A DNA stretch of 64,000 nucleotides from Novipirellula aureliae (GTDB lineage: Bacteria; Planctomycetota; Planctomycetia; Pirellulales; Pirellulaceae): positions 124,001 through 188,000 of the forward strand of contig NZ_SJPY01000007.1 in NCBI RefSeq assembly GCF_007860185.1. Direction: 5' to 3'. The notes beneath the pieces are model-generated. The model worked only from the letters and a program-made list of their open reading frames with translations, searched no databases and was not told the DNA's origin. This document shows, piece by piece, positions 1-9,472 of this stretch. The position numbers and the translations under genes were made by a program. The first letter of the stretch is position 1, and each line of letters starts with the position of its first letter.

Positions 1-1
1 T

Positions 2-1801
2 TGGGGAGCTTTTGCACTCGTTTCTTTGCCGATGCTCGTTCCCTACTTTATTGGGATGTGGCGACTGGAGCACTACCAGTACTTTCCGTTTGTCTTTATT
101 GTCGTCGGTGCGTTGGCCTATTCGCGGATTGACCGTGAAACGCCGATTCGAGGGCCACAATCATTGTCGCTATGGATTGTCTTGTTGGCTGCCGCTGGCT
201 TGATCTGCTCCAGTTTGGTCTTTAGCTCGACTTGGTTCGCAGCCGTCGGTTTTGTGTTGATAGGAATTGCCTTTTTTGGCTCACAGGCGGGAACGGTCGA
301 CGAAACGCTGCTTGCGTTATCGGTCCCGCTGCTGATGCTGGTTCGATTGCCGGTCGGCTTAGACCAGATATTGATCAAGCAGTTGCAGGGCGTGACGACT
401 CAATTAGCCAGTGTTTTGCTCGATGTGATCGGTGTGACGCACGCGGTTCAGGGCAATATCATTCAACTGGCTGGGCGTGAGCTGTTGGTGGCCGAAGCTT
501 GCAGTGGTGTTCAGTCGGTATTCACGCTTGCGTTCCTGGCAAGTGTGATTATCGCCTACTTCCGACGGCGATTGTGGTTGCTGCCATTTTATGTGTTCAT
601 CTCACTCCTATTAGCGATTTTTGGAAACGTGATTCGAGTCACAACGGTCGCGGTTGCAGAGTATTTTTGGGGAATGGATCTAGCCAATGGCCTGGCCCAC
701 GACATGATTGGCTACATTGCCTTAGCGATCGCTGGCCTCTTATTGCTGTCGTTTGACCAACTTGTCATCACCATATTGCATCCCGCATCGGACTTTGGCG
801 ACGACATGTCGACCAACCCGTTTCTTCGCGTTTGGGATTACTTCGTTTCGGATTCCGATGCCCGCGTCGAATATTCGCGTGGTGCTTATTCGCAAGAGGC
901 GGTTGGCTTGGAAACCCGGGATACCGAACAGGGGGTCTTTAGCTCCAAGAAACTTGAACCCTTCTTGCGAAACCGTGTTGTATGGGCATCGATGTTGGGC
1001 ATCGCAGCCGTCTTGACCATTGGTGCAACGATTCGCGCTTCGAACGCCGCGATTGAAACGCCGATGGCTAGTTTGGTGAAGGATTTTATGATCTACGAAC
1101 CGACCAGCCAATTGCTCGATGGTGAAGTAGGTGCGTTGAATTTCGTAGACCATCGGATTAGCCGGGGTGGATCCGATCCCAAACTCGGAAAAAACTCAGA
1201 CGTTTGGACGTATGAATTTGACAACAACGAGGGCCAATTCGTCATTAGCCAAACCTATACCGGGTGGCATGAGTTGTGCGTATGCTACGAGAACATGGAG
1301 TGGAAGCTGATCGATCGGGAGGTTTGCGCTCCTTTGTCGACCGATGACGCTGACTTCATCGTCTCAGCGGTATCCGATCAAACCGCCGCTCCGATGGAGG
1401 CTGAACCGAATGCTGACGAATCGTATGTAACCGGCAAATTCAAACAAGAAAATGGAACGTACGGTTATTTGATTTTTGGTGCTGTCTTCAAGGATGGCAC
1501 GATCTGCCCAGCTCCATCCAATTTGGGTGCCTATGGAGCACGGTTTCTCAGCCGGTTGGAACTCTATGGCGTCGTTGATCGACAAGAGCTTGTGATGGTC
1601 CAACTTTGGTTTGTTTCCCCACGAAAATTAGAACCCGAGCTCTTGGACAAACTGAAGATTGGTTTTGAAAAATCCAGACAGCATGTCGCCGACGCGATGG
1701 CCAGCAAAGCATCGGGTTCCTCGACCGCAATGTTGGAAGCGAGCAGGCAAACGGACAGCGAGCAGCTTGTTCTGAGCGAGCCGATGGCTGCAAAACCTTA
1801 G
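2..1801 (+). CDS. Exosortase (XrtU-like), 5' end outside the window
   Basis: Multi-pass membrane transpeptidase-like enzyme that processes C-terminally tagged exported proteins, usually in organisms making exopolysaccharide. The frame is open to the window's first bases, so the gene starts upstream; the TTG at 26 is only the first start-like codon. The three conserved exosortase residues are present: Cys in EACSGVQS, Arg in FGNVIRV and His in AHDMIGY, each next to a hydrophobic segment. A further membrane segment (RNRVVWASMLGIAAVL) precedes a soluble C-terminal domain of about 230 residues, reminiscent of the EpsI-type extension in planctomycete exosortases. A TPR protein follows on the same strand. 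The family is clear; the XrtU subclass is inferred from the assumed host and the long tail. Confidence 0.85.
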   Translation, partial: WGAFALVSLPMLVPYFIGMWRLEHYQYFPFVFIVVGALAYSRIDRETPIRGPQSLSLWIVLLAAAGLICSSLVFSSTWFAAVGFVLIGIAFFGSQAGTVDETLLALSVPLLMLVRLPVGLDQILIKQLQGVTTQLASVLLDVIGVTHAVQGNIIQLAGRELLVAEACSGVQSVFTLAFLASVIIAYFRRRLWLLPFYVFISLLLAIFGNVIRVTTVAVAEYFWGMDLANGLAHDMIGYIALAIAGLLLLSFDQLVITILHPASDFGDDMSTNPFLRVWDYFVSDSDARVEYSRGAYSQEAVGLETRDTEQGVFSSKKLEPFLRNRVVWASMLGIAAVLTIGATIRASNAAIETPMASLVKDFMIYEPTSQLLDGEVGALNFVDHRISRGGSDPKLGKNSDVWTYEFDNNEGQFVISQTYTGWHELCVCYENMEWKLIDREVCAPLSTDDADFIVSAVSDQTAAPMEAEPNADESYVTGKFKQENGTYGYLIFGAVFKDGTICPAPSNLGAYGARFLSRLELYGVVDRQELVMVQLWFVSPRKLEPELLDKLKIGFEKSRQHVADAMASKASGSSTAMLEASRQTDSEQLVLSEPMAAKP

Positions 1802-1810
1802 AGGATTCCG

Positions 1811-1829
1811 CTGAGGCTTCCAGCCTCAG
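1811..1829. repeat. Perfect palindrome after the exosortase gene (GGCTTCCAGCC family)
   Basis: CTGAGGCT-TCC-AGCCTCAG forms an 8-bp stem with a 3-nt loop, starting 10 bp after the exosortase stop codon. There is no T-run after it, so it is not a textbook terminator. The inner core GGCTTCCAGCC recurs in the tandem repeat at 11221, the solo copy near 31989 and the palindromes from 63502 onward. Confidence 0.6.
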
Positions 1830-1972
1830 TGCGAGACCGAGTGTGGCCAATAGCCACGGTCACAGAAACCAGCGCATAACAAAATCGCGGAGCGGTCCTC
1901 CTAATTTCCTTCCATCGATCGCTTTCCTCTTATTTCAAGCGAAGCAATCACTAGTTCCCTACGAGTAAGACG

Positions 1973-3478
1973 ATGACATCTTTACGCTACCTCAACCCGC
2001 TCCAATGGGGCCGTTGGTTTGCTCAATTCGTACATGCTTGGGCAGTATCGATCCCCTGGGACAGCGCCCCCAAAGCGATTCCAGCATTACTGTTACTTCT
2101 CGTTCTGCTTGTGACGGGCGTGATTGCTTATTCCGACGGTAATCGTTGGCGCAGTAATCTGATGGGCAAACAATTCCGAACAGCTTGGGAAGCAGATGAT
2201 TTCGAGACGGCTGAACTCATTCTGCGTCGTCAAATCAAAGATCGTCCCGATGATACTCAGTTGATGTTTCGGCTTGGACTGGCAATGCAAGAACAGGACA
2301 AGAAAGAGCAGACGACCGAATTGATGCGTCGGCTTGTGGCTTTACGAAAGCATGAACCCGCCGCGCGTTGGTTGCTGCAAAACGAGTACGTTGGCGGCAG
2401 TTGGAACGAGCTTGAAGTTTCCGCGCAAGACGAGCTAGGCGCCTTGTTGACGCTGTTGCACGAAGAAAATCCGAAAGACTTCAGCGTCAAAAGGTTGTAT
2501 GCAGACTATTTGATTGCAACACACAAGGAAGAAGCGGCGATTCCAGTCCTTGCACAATTAGCGGCCGTTCAACCAATGCAAGGTTTGCGTGCTGCTGCAA
2601 TCGCAAAGAACGCAGGGCAAGAAGGCGTCTCATCGCGATTGGCCGAACAAACACTGTCGGCGGTAAACAAGTTATACGAGGAAGAACCGACGAACGCCCG
2701 TATCGGTTTAGCAGCCGCCCAAAACCTATTGTTTCTCAATCGCCACAAGGAGTGCGTTGATACATTGTCGCTCGCTCTGAAACGTGCCAAGACACCCGAG
2801 GACGCACAAATGCTTCGCATCGCATTGGGCGACGCAATTGTTGCTTGGGTGACCTACATCGAAGAGAATCCAAACGCATCAAGAGATGACGATGACGGGC
2901 TAAAGTCGCTGCAGATGCTGCAGATGGCCCTACAGTTCGCTCCAAACAATCCTCGTGTTCTCACCCTCGTCGTCGATCGTGTGCTGAAAGCAGCGACGCA
3001 GGATAGCGAAGAAATAAATTTGATCCGAGAAGCGTTGGTTAAAGGCACATCACCAGGGATTGCGCACTTTATTCGAGGCACGGCCGCATTAGTGAATGGT
3101 GACAACGAGACGGCAGAGCGGCACTTGTCATTAGCCGTCGAAATGCTGCCACGCAGCGGAGCGATTTTGAACAACTTAGCTGTTGCCATGGCCACTCGCG
3201 AAGACGCCGATATGGAGAGAGCTTTAAAAATCTCGAACTCAGCGATCGAAAACACACCGAACGCGTCGCCCCACTTTTTCGAGACTCGTGGCCAAATCCT
3301 GGTCAAACTTGAACGCTACGATGAAGCAATTCCCGATTTAGAACGCGCCTTGGCGGTTGACACTCTAGCCGCCAATGCTCACGCTGCCCTTGCCAAATGC
3401 TACGACTCCATCGGTGAGAAAGAGATTGCTGAGCAGCACCGAGAAGCTGCCGAAGAAAGAAAAGCAGCTACGAAATAA
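1973..3478 (+). CDS. Membrane-anchored tetratricopeptide repeat protein
   Basis: Protein of 501 residues. One hydrophobic segment near residues 37-52 (AIPALLLLLVLLVTGVIAYS) anchors it in the cytoplasmic membrane; the rest is alpha-helical TPR-like repeats, clearest at the C terminus (ERYDEAIPDLERALAVDTLA) and at residues 75-105. TPR proteins are scaffolds for protein complexes; no catalytic motif is visible. It starts with ATG 171 bp after the exosortase gene on the same strand and could belong to the same export machinery, but this rests on position alone. The C terminus is rich in Glu, Lys and Ala. Confidence 0.75.
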   Translation: MTSLRYLNPLQWGRWFAQFVHAWAVSIPWDSAPKAIPALLLLLVLLVTGVIAYSDGNRWRSNLMGKQFRTAWEADDFETAELILRRQIKDRPDDTQLMFRLGLAMQEQDKKEQTTELMRRLVALRKHEPAARWLLQNEYVGGSWNELEVSAQDELGALLTLLHEENPKDFSVKRLYADYLIATHKEEAAIPVLAQLAAVQPMQGLRAAAIAKNAGQEGVSSRLAEQTLSAVNKLYEEEPTNARIGLAAAQNLLFLNRHKECVDTLSLALKRAKTPEDAQMLRIALGDAIVAWVTYIEENPNASRDDDDGLKSLQMLQMALQFAPNNPRVLTLVVDRVLKAATQDSEEINLIREALVKGTSPGIAHFIRGTAALVNGDNETAERHLSLAVEMLPRSGAILNNLAVAMATREDADMERALKISNSAIENTPNASPHFFETRGQILVKLERYDEAIPDLERALAVDTLAANAHAALAKCYDSIGEKEIAEQHREAAEERKAATK

Positions 3479-3521
3479 GAGAAGCAACGAAACAAGAGCA
3501 TAGGTCGCTTGGGCTAATTCA

Positions 3522-3923
3522 ATGCGAGAGCAAACCATCGAACTGCGAGTTCGATACGACGAAGCCGACCCGATGGGGTTCGTTCATCACTCCAATTACT
3601 TGCGTTACTTTGAAATCGGACGCACGGAGTTGTTACGATCCGCGGGCGGATGCTATCGCGACATGGAGGCCGCTGGTCAATTGGTCGTGGTGGTCCGTGT
3701 CGATTGTCGTTACCGCAAACCAGCGATGTATGACGACTTGATCCAAGTCACGACACGAATTGACAAGGTGACGGCTGCGAAAATCATCCATCATTACAAG
3801 ATCACGCGAGGCACCGATTCGATTGTCGATGCGATCGTCACGTTGGCGGTTGTCGACCGCAGCGGACGTTTGCAGCGCGTCCCCGAATCGCTCATTGACC
3901 TTTATGGTGAGACAGGCAACTGA
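3522..3923 (+). CDS. Acyl-CoA thioesterase, YbgC/4-hydroxybenzoyl-CoA thioesterase family
   Basis: Hot-dog-fold thioesterase of 133 residues, the usual length for the YbgC group, which hydrolyses short acyl-CoA or acyl-carrier thioesters in the cytoplasm. The signature is at residues 12-30: VRYDEADPMGFVHHSNYLRY, with the catalytic Asp of the DPMG motif followed by HHSNY. The C-terminal strand VDRSGRLQRVPESL is also typical. In proteobacteria YbgC sits with the Tol-Pal genes; here it follows a TPR protein by 43 bp, and its substrate cannot be predicted. Confidence 0.85.
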   Translation: MREQTIELRVRYDEADPMGFVHHSNYLRYFEIGRTELLRSAGGCYRDMEAAGQLVVVVRVDCRYRKPAMYDDLIQVTTRIDKVTAAKIIHHYKITRGTDSIVDAIVTLAVVDRSGRLQRVPESLIDLYGETGN

Positions 3924-3951
3924 AAGATCGGTTTGCTTGGCATCAGGTTCT

Positions 3952-3991
3952 ACCGTAGGCTGTTACGAATTAGACCGTAGGCCGTTACGAA
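3952..3991. repeat. Two direct copies of an 18-bp sequence in the glnB upstream gap
   Basis: ACCGTAGGCTGTTACGAA at 3952 is repeated with one mismatch at 3974. The surrounding gap, 3924 to 4229, has no convincing gene; short open frames there lack codon or homology support. The only other feature I see in it is the candidate promoter region near 4151-4182. Confidence 0.5.
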
Positions 3992-4150
3992 GGGCGGCAA
4001 AAACAACAGCCATAGATAGACATAGATATACGAGTGGTTTGACAGATTCAATGAATGAGGAAACCGCTCACTCCTATTGAAATGCCTAGGATTTTTTGCG
4101 GTCCAGGCCTGCTCAGCAATTTTCTACTTTCTCGGTCCTCCTGACCGCTG

Positions 4151-4182
4151 GTGACGCGTGATGACGCGTGTACAATGACACG
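4151..4182 (+). promoter_or_regulatory. Candidate promoter/operator upstream of glnB
   Basis: Two 10-bp direct repeats (GTGACGCGTG, ATGACGCGTG) lead into TACAAT at 4171-4176, a good -10 hexamer 54 bp before the glnB start. No good -35 hexamer lies 16-18 bp upstream, so activation or extended -10 recognition is possible. The block GTGTACAATGACAC (4169-4182) matches GTGTACCATGACAC upstream of the GntR gene (24092-24105) with one mismatch. Confidence 0.35.
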
Positions 4183-4193
4183 GATTGCTATAG

Positions 4194-4568
<375 letters not shown>

Positions 4569-4569
4569 A

Positions 4570-7200
4570 ATGTCCCAAAGCACCTTTCTTCGCGATGTCG
4601 TCCTCCGTTGCCGTGATCGGCTTTCGGATGGTCGCGCAAAAGCAAAGGCGCAGCATGATTCGGGGTCTCAAGGCATTCTGGTTTCGGCGCGTTTGGCCGA
4701 CCTGTACGACGATATTGTCTTGGATGTTTGGAACGACGCGACCGAAGAATTCGCGAACGATAGTGCGATTGGCGGGATCGCGCTTGTCGCCCACGGCGGT
4801 TTTGGTCGTCGAGACCTCGCCCCCTATTCCGACGCCGATTTGATGCTCTTGACCACCCGGCAATCGGAACCATTGGCAAACAAGGTTGCTGCAAGTCTGA
4901 CTCGAAATCTGGTCGATTCCGGTATCCAAACGGGATTCTCCATTCGGCTACCCAAGGAAGCATGTTCGCTAGCTTGGGCCGATCCGGTCATCTATTCCTC
5001 ACTAACCGAATCGCGTTTGCTTGCCGGTAGCTTGCAGCTTTACAGCGTTTACTTTCATGCCCTTCGCCGCGGAGCGATGCGACGCGAAAAGCGTGTGATC
5101 GCGGATGTGATCGCTGCAAGAAGGGAAGAACGCAAAAAATGGGGCGACACCAACTACCTGCTTCGGCCCAATGTGAAACGATCGCGTGGTGGGTTACGAG
5201 ACATTCAACTCATCCGCTGGATTGGGTTTGCTCTTTATGGAGAAACGGACCTGGAAAGGCTCGTAAAATTAGGTGGTCTTCCCGAGGAAGATTATCGGGT
5301 TCTCAGGCGGGCAGCGGAATTTCTTTTGAGGGTTCGCAACGAAATTCATTTTCGTGAAAAAAAGAGCCAAGACGTTCTTGATCGTACCATGCAATTGGAT
5401 ATTGCCAAAGCGTGGGGCTACCCCGGCGAAGAGGGTAAGTTGCCCGTCGAGCAGTTCATGCAGGACTATTTCGACAATACGCGAAACGTCCGCTATGCGT
5501 CTGGATTCTTTGCCGACGATGCGCGTACTCAACCGATGCTCCACCACGTACTCGAGCGTTCCCTGTCTCGAAAAATCTCGGAAAACATCCGAATGGGACG
5601 CAATCATATTTGGGTTCCAACCAAAGCGCTCGCCAAGTTTTCTTCGAGTCTTCCTGATGTCCTTCGCTTGATGTTCTTGGCGAATCAGCATCGGCGACGG
5701 ATTTCTCATCAAACGTGGCAAGCGATTCGGTTGGCGATGCAGGAACGGCCTCAGTCGCTTCCGGACGCCGAATCGATTGGCGCGTTTCTATCGCTATTGT
5801 CCCAACCCGGTCATTTAGCGGAATTGCTTCGCCGGTTACACGAACTGAGAATCATCGAACAATTCATTCCCGCCTTCAAACGGACGCGTGGGTTACTTCA
5901 ATTCAATGCCTACCATAAGTACACCGTCGATATCCATTGTATCCGTGCGGTGGAAGCAGCAACGGACCTGAATGATGACCCGTCGCCAATGGGGAATCGA
6001 TACCGACGCTTGAATGACAAGGGACTACTGCACCTCGCCCTGCTGATTCACGATATCGGCAAAGGCTACGATGAAGACCATTGCGTCGTTGGCGCTCGCA
6101 TCGCGTTGGAGACCGCCAAGCGACTCGGACTCGATCCCGCCTCGACCGAAACATTGCATTGGCTGGTTCTCAAGCACTTGATCGTCAACGTTGCTGCGTT
6201 CAGGCATGACCTGAGCGATCCTCAAATTGTCTTGGCGTTTGCGGCCGAAGTGGGATCGATTCGTCGCTTAGAGCTATTGATCGTTCATGCAGTTGCCGAT
6301 TTGCAAGCGGTTGGACCGGATGTTCTAACGGATTGGAAAAGTAGCCTTATCGAAGACTTGTATCGGCGGACTCGGCGTTATTTTGATACGGGCAATTTGC
6401 CGGGTAGTGAAGACGATCCTGAGATTGAAAAAATACAATCGAGCGTGTATGAACGCCTCAAGGCGAAAAATGCTCCGGCGTCTTGCTTTGACTTGCTTAA
6501 CAACATGCCTTTGTCATTGATGACGCGTAGTGAGCCCGAGCAGTTATCAGAACAACTTCGTTTGATTGCTGAGAAACTAGACAATCATCCTGGATCGATT
6601 TGTCTGGCGCAATACGACCCCTCTTTATCTGCGGTGCGCTATACCGTGGTTCGCAAAGAACCGAAACAATCGATCGGTACATTTGCACGTGCGACGGGAG
6701 CGTTTACGACAGCAGGTTTATCCATTTTGCGGGCCCAAATTGAAACCGTGGGGGATGAAATTGCTTGGGATGATTTTTGGGTGAACGATCCCGACCATCC
6801 CGATTGCCCCCCCACGAGCCGAATTATGGAGATTTGCCAAAGGGTCTGCGACTTGCTCGATTCTCCCGATCAGCCGATGCCTTCGCAGAAACGAAAATGG
6901 TCGAACAAGGTATTCGAAAGCCAAGAGGTCAACGTTTTGCCGACCAAGGTCACCTTTGACAACGACACGGTTGACCGATTCACAATTGTCTCGTTCTTTG
7001 CCTATGACGAAGTGGGCTTGCTCTATCGTGTCGCATCAGCATTTGTCGCATCCGAGGTTGTGTTGCACTTTGCCAAGATCGATACGCACTTGGACCAAGT
7101 AGCCGACGTGTTCTACATCTCCGATCGGGAAGGCAATAAAATCCTGGATGATGAGCGCAAAGCGAGTATCGAGCGAGCTTTGTTGTCTGCGACACAATGA
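4570..7200 (+). CDS. glnD: PII uridylyltransferase / uridylyl-removing enzyme
   Basis: Bifunctional enzyme that adds UMP to PII when glutamine is low and removes it when glutamine is high. Domains in order: nucleotidyltransferase with GGFGRRDLAPYSDADLMLL near residues 76-94 (the Asp pair in SDAD is intact), GlnD-type central helices, an HD domain (ALLIHDIGKGYDEDH), and two ACT glutamine-sensing domains at the C terminus, the second opening FTIVSFFAYDEVGLLYRVAS. The ATG at 4570 lies one base after the glnB stop; an in-frame GTG at 4549 would overlap glnB by 20 bp and is the alternative start. At about 876 residues it matches the family's usual length. Confidence 0.95.
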   Translation: MSQSTFLRDVVLRCRDRLSDGRAKAKAQHDSGSQGILVSARLADLYDDIVLDVWNDATEEFANDSAIGGIALVAHGGFGRRDLAPYSDADLMLLTTRQSEPLANKVAASLTRNLVDSGIQTGFSIRLPKEACSLAWADPVIYSSLTESRLLAGSLQLYSVYFHALRRGAMRREKRVIADVIAARREERKKWGDTNYLLRPNVKRSRGGLRDIQLIRWIGFALYGETDLERLVKLGGLPEEDYRVLRRAAEFLLRVRNEIHFREKKSQDVLDRTMQLDIAKAWGYPGEEGKLPVEQFMQDYFDNTRNVRYASGFFADDARTQPMLHHVLERSLSRKISENIRMGRNHIWVPTKALAKFSSSLPDVLRLMFLANQHRRRISHQTWQAIRLAMQERPQSLPDAESIGAFLSLLSQPGHLAELLRRLHELRIIEQFIPAFKRTRGLLQFNAYHKYTVDIHCIRAVEAATDLNDDPSPMGNRYRRLNDKGLLHLALLIHDIGKGYDEDHCVVGARIALETAKRLGLDPASTETLHWLVLKHLIVNVAAFRHDLSDPQIVLAFAAEVGSIRRLELLIVHAVADLQAVGPDVLTDWKSSLIEDLYRRTRRYFDTGNLPGSEDDPEIEKIQSSVYERLKAKNAPASCFDLLNNMPLSLMTRSEPEQLSEQLRLIAEKLDNHPGSICLAQYDPSLSAVRYTVVRKEPKQSIGTFARATGAFTTAGLSILRAQIETVGDEIAWDDFWVNDPDHPDCPPTSRIMEICQRVCDLLDSPDQPMPSQKRKWSNKVFESQEVNVLPTKVTFDNDTVDRFTIVSFFAYDEVGLLYRVASAFVASEVVLHFAKIDTHLDQVADVFYISDREGNKILDDERKASIERALLSATQ

Positions 7201-7220
7201 CTTGGTTGGTCAGTGCCCAA

Positions 7221-7793
7221 TTAAAATTCGTTGACGCGGTCCTGGTACGGGGTCGCAGATTTTACCAGACAACCGACTGCTGACGCACACCCCTCACACC
7301 CTCCACCGGTCCCACATCCACTTCCATTCTCTGTACCGCAGTCGGGGCCACATCCGTCGCGTAGCAGTTTGGCAAAATGCTTGGTTCGGACGATCGATTC
7401 GTAGCGTTCGGTAACGTCGCGGGTGATCCGTTCGGCTACCGGATCCACGTTTCCAAGAAAGTGCATGACCAACGTCTCACCATCAAAAACCTGGTCCACT
7501 TCTAAGAGGACCGCAGACGATCCTGCCTCGGCCAGGGCCGCTTGGCAGGCTTCGACCGCATCGCGTTTGTGTCGCTCGAGACGCCGCAAGAGAAGCTCGT
7601 CCTGGTGGGTCGTCTTTCGCAGGATTTGGACCGTCGTCGCGGCTTCTCTCGATCGGCAGGGTGACACAATTTGGGCCAGCTCGATTCCTCGATAGGTACG
7701 AGCAATCACCCGATCATTGCGGCAAAATGCCGCATCGGCTTGGGCGACAAAAAGGTCCCCTAGCGATCCAATTCGTACAAAGTAGAGTCCCAT
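7221..7793 (-). CDS. PSP1-domain (RicT/YaaT-like) protein with cysteine-rich tail
   Basis: The body aligns by eye with the PSP1 domain of Bacillus YaaT/RicT: MGLYFVRIGSLGDLFVAQ, then VIARTYRGIELAQIV, ILRKTTHQDELLL and LEVDQVFDGETLVMHFLG. In Bacillus this protein belongs to an Fe-S complex affecting RNase Y and sporulation. The usual family Cys motifs after the PSP1 domain are not recognisable; instead residues about 145-175 form a Gly/Cys tail with six cysteines (CGPDCG, GCGTGGGCEGC) that could bind metal. I start at the ATG at 7793, because the open frame upstream to 7880 lacks family similarity. It converges with glnD, 20 bp away. Confidence 0.7.
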   Translation of the reverse strand: MGLYFVRIGSLGDLFVAQADAAFCRNDRVIARTYRGIELAQIVSPCRSREAATTVQILRKTTHQDELLLRRLERHKRDAVEACQAALAEAGSSAVLLEVDQVFDGETLVMHFLGNVDPVAERITRDVTERYESIVRTKHFAKLLRDGCGPDCGTENGSGCGTGGGCEGCASAVGCLVKSATPYQDRVNEF

Positions 7794-7990
7794 GAAAAAA
7801 ATCAATCGAAAGACGGCTTGCTGATTTGGCTGGTTAAGTCCACTATGGTATCGCAATTTGGATGTCTCGTGACGGGGCATCGCGAGCTAATCCGAGCTAA
7901 ATTGCAAAGAATTTCGCTTCGAAACGATCCTGTGCCACTCGAAGCTATCTCCGAAAATGTCCAACGACCCGAGCCACAAGGCAGATAAAC

Positions 7991-8998
7991 ATGACGCTGA
8001 CAGCGCCTCAAATCGGAATCGACACCTATCAAAAACTCGCCAACAATGTCCTCAACGGGCAATCGATCACACGCGAAGAAGCGTTGCTGATTCTCGATGC
8101 ACCCGATGAACACGTTCCCGCAATCTTAGCCGCTGGCTTTGAAATTCGAAAACATCACTTCGGCCGCACCGTTCAACTGAATTTTCTGATGAGCGCCAAG
8201 AGCGGCCTTTGCCCCGAAGATTGCCATTACTGCAGCCAATCGAAAGTCTCCGAAGCTCCGGTTCCAAAATACAACATGCTCAAGCGGGACGACTTGATGA
8301 AGGCCGCCGAGCAAGCGGCTGAACAGGGAGCAAAGACCTACTGCTTGGTCATTTCCGCACGTGGCCCCAATGAACGTGAAATGGCGGCGGTCGAGGCGAT
8401 CGTTCCCGAGATCAAGGAAAAGTATGGACTCGATATCTGTGCTTGCTTGGGACTCCTCAACAAAGAGCAAGCCGATCGCTTGAAGGCATGCGGAGTGAAC
8501 CGCGTGAATCACAACTTAAATACGAGCGAAACGCATTATGCCGAAGTCTGTACGACCCATACCTACGCCGACCGTGTGCAAACGCTCAAGCATGTTCGTG
8601 CAGCGGGCATGGAAATGTGCAGCGGTGGAATTATCGGTATGGATGAACGATCGGAAGATGTCGTTTCAATGGCCTTCGATCTGCGAGAGCTAGGCGTCCA
8701 ATCGATCCCACTGAACTTTCTCGAATCGATCGATGGCACCCCGTTTGAAGGCAAAGCCGCATTGACGCCGAACAAGTGCTTGAAAGCACTCGCCATGTTC
8801 CGATTCGTTGCTCCAGACCGTGAATTGCGAATCTCGGGTGGACGCGAGGTCCATCTGAGATCACTTCAACCACTCGGCTTGTACGTTGCCAATAGCATGT
8901 TCATCGGTGACTACTTGACGACCAAAGGGCAAGCCCCTGATGCGGATCGTCAAATGATCGAGGACCTCGGATTCGAAGTCACGATCAGCACGGACTAG
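7991..8998 (+). CDS. bioB: Biotin synthase
   Basis: Radical SAM enzyme that inserts sulphur into dethiobiotin, the last step of biotin synthesis. The radical SAM cluster ligands are Cys74, Cys78 and Cys81 (GLCPEDCHYCSQ). Later family motifs are present: GVNRVNHNLNTSETHY, SGGIIGMDERSED and ELRISGGREVHLRSLQPLGL, the last region holding the Arg and Cys-side residues around the second cluster. Length 335 is normal. No other bio genes lie next to it; the small membrane protein gene on the other strand overlaps its stop codon by 4 bp. Confidence 0.96.
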   Translation: MTLTAPQIGIDTYQKLANNVLNGQSITREEALLILDAPDEHVPAILAAGFEIRKHHFGRTVQLNFLMSAKSGLCPEDCHYCSQSKVSEAPVPKYNMLKRDDLMKAAEQAAEQGAKTYCLVISARGPNEREMAAVEAIVPEIKEKYGLDICACLGLLNKEQADRLKACGVNRVNHNLNTSETHYAEVCTTHTYADRVQTLKHVRAAGMEMCSGGIIGMDERSEDVVSMAFDLRELGVQSIPLNFLESIDGTPFEGKAALTPNKCLKALAMFRFVAPDRELRISGGREVHLRSLQPLGLYVANSMFIGDYLTTKGQAPDADRQMIEDLGFEVTISTD

Positions 8999-9426
8999 AG
9001 ATTCGTTAGAGGCGGTTGTTGGATGGCAAACACCCTTCGACGGATCATGCATAGCATTTTGACCTGTTCGGGAGTTAGCGGAGCACGGTTCGCAGCACTT
9101 TTCATCGCTGCGTCGAACCTGGCTTCGCTAAGCAGTAGACTGGCGGGCTGATCGACAGCCGCGTTCGATGCAATGAGGTGCAGCATCTTCTTGCCAGCTC
9201 GGTTGATTTGGTTGGCATCACACAATTCGGCCAAAAGGCTTTTCGGGCAATACTGCCGCCGCTTGTTCTCAATGTAGAAACGATAGCCTCCGATGCCCAC
9301 CCCGATTAGCACAGCGACCGCGATCATCCAAAGGTAAGACGGCGCTACGCTGGTAGCGTTTTCTCGGAATTGCATGCTGATTTCAGCCATCCGTGTTTCC
9401 GCAACGATTGTGAATGCAAAGATCAT
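8995..9426 (-). CDS. Small single-pass membrane protein of unknown function
   Basis: Up to 143 residues, not recognised. One strong membrane segment (YLWMIAVAVLIGVGIGGYRF, about residues 30-49) is followed by a basic stop-transfer stretch and a helical, probably cytoplasmic tail. The start is uncertain: ATG codons at 9426, 9390 and 9375 are all possible and none has a clear Shine-Dalgarno sequence. It lies 46 bp downstream of the HEAT protein gene on the same strand, so the two may be one transcript. Its tail overlaps the end of bioB. Confidence 0.55.
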   Translation of the reverse strand: MIFAFTIVAETRMAEISMQFRENATSVAPSYLWMIAVAVLIGVGIGGYRFYIENKRRQYCPKSLLAELCDANQINRAGKKMLHLIASNAAVDQPASLLLSEARFDAAMKSAANRAPLTPEQVKMLCMIRRRVFAIQQPPLTNL

Positions 9427-9472
9427 AGTTTAGGCATGAAGGTTTAAGCATGAAGTGAAGGAACAGTAGAAG

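Noticed and set aside
4176-4190. Sigma-54 promoter (TGACACGGATTGCTA) before glnB
   Set aside because: The distance between the -24 and -12 elements is two bases too short and the -24 GG is GA.
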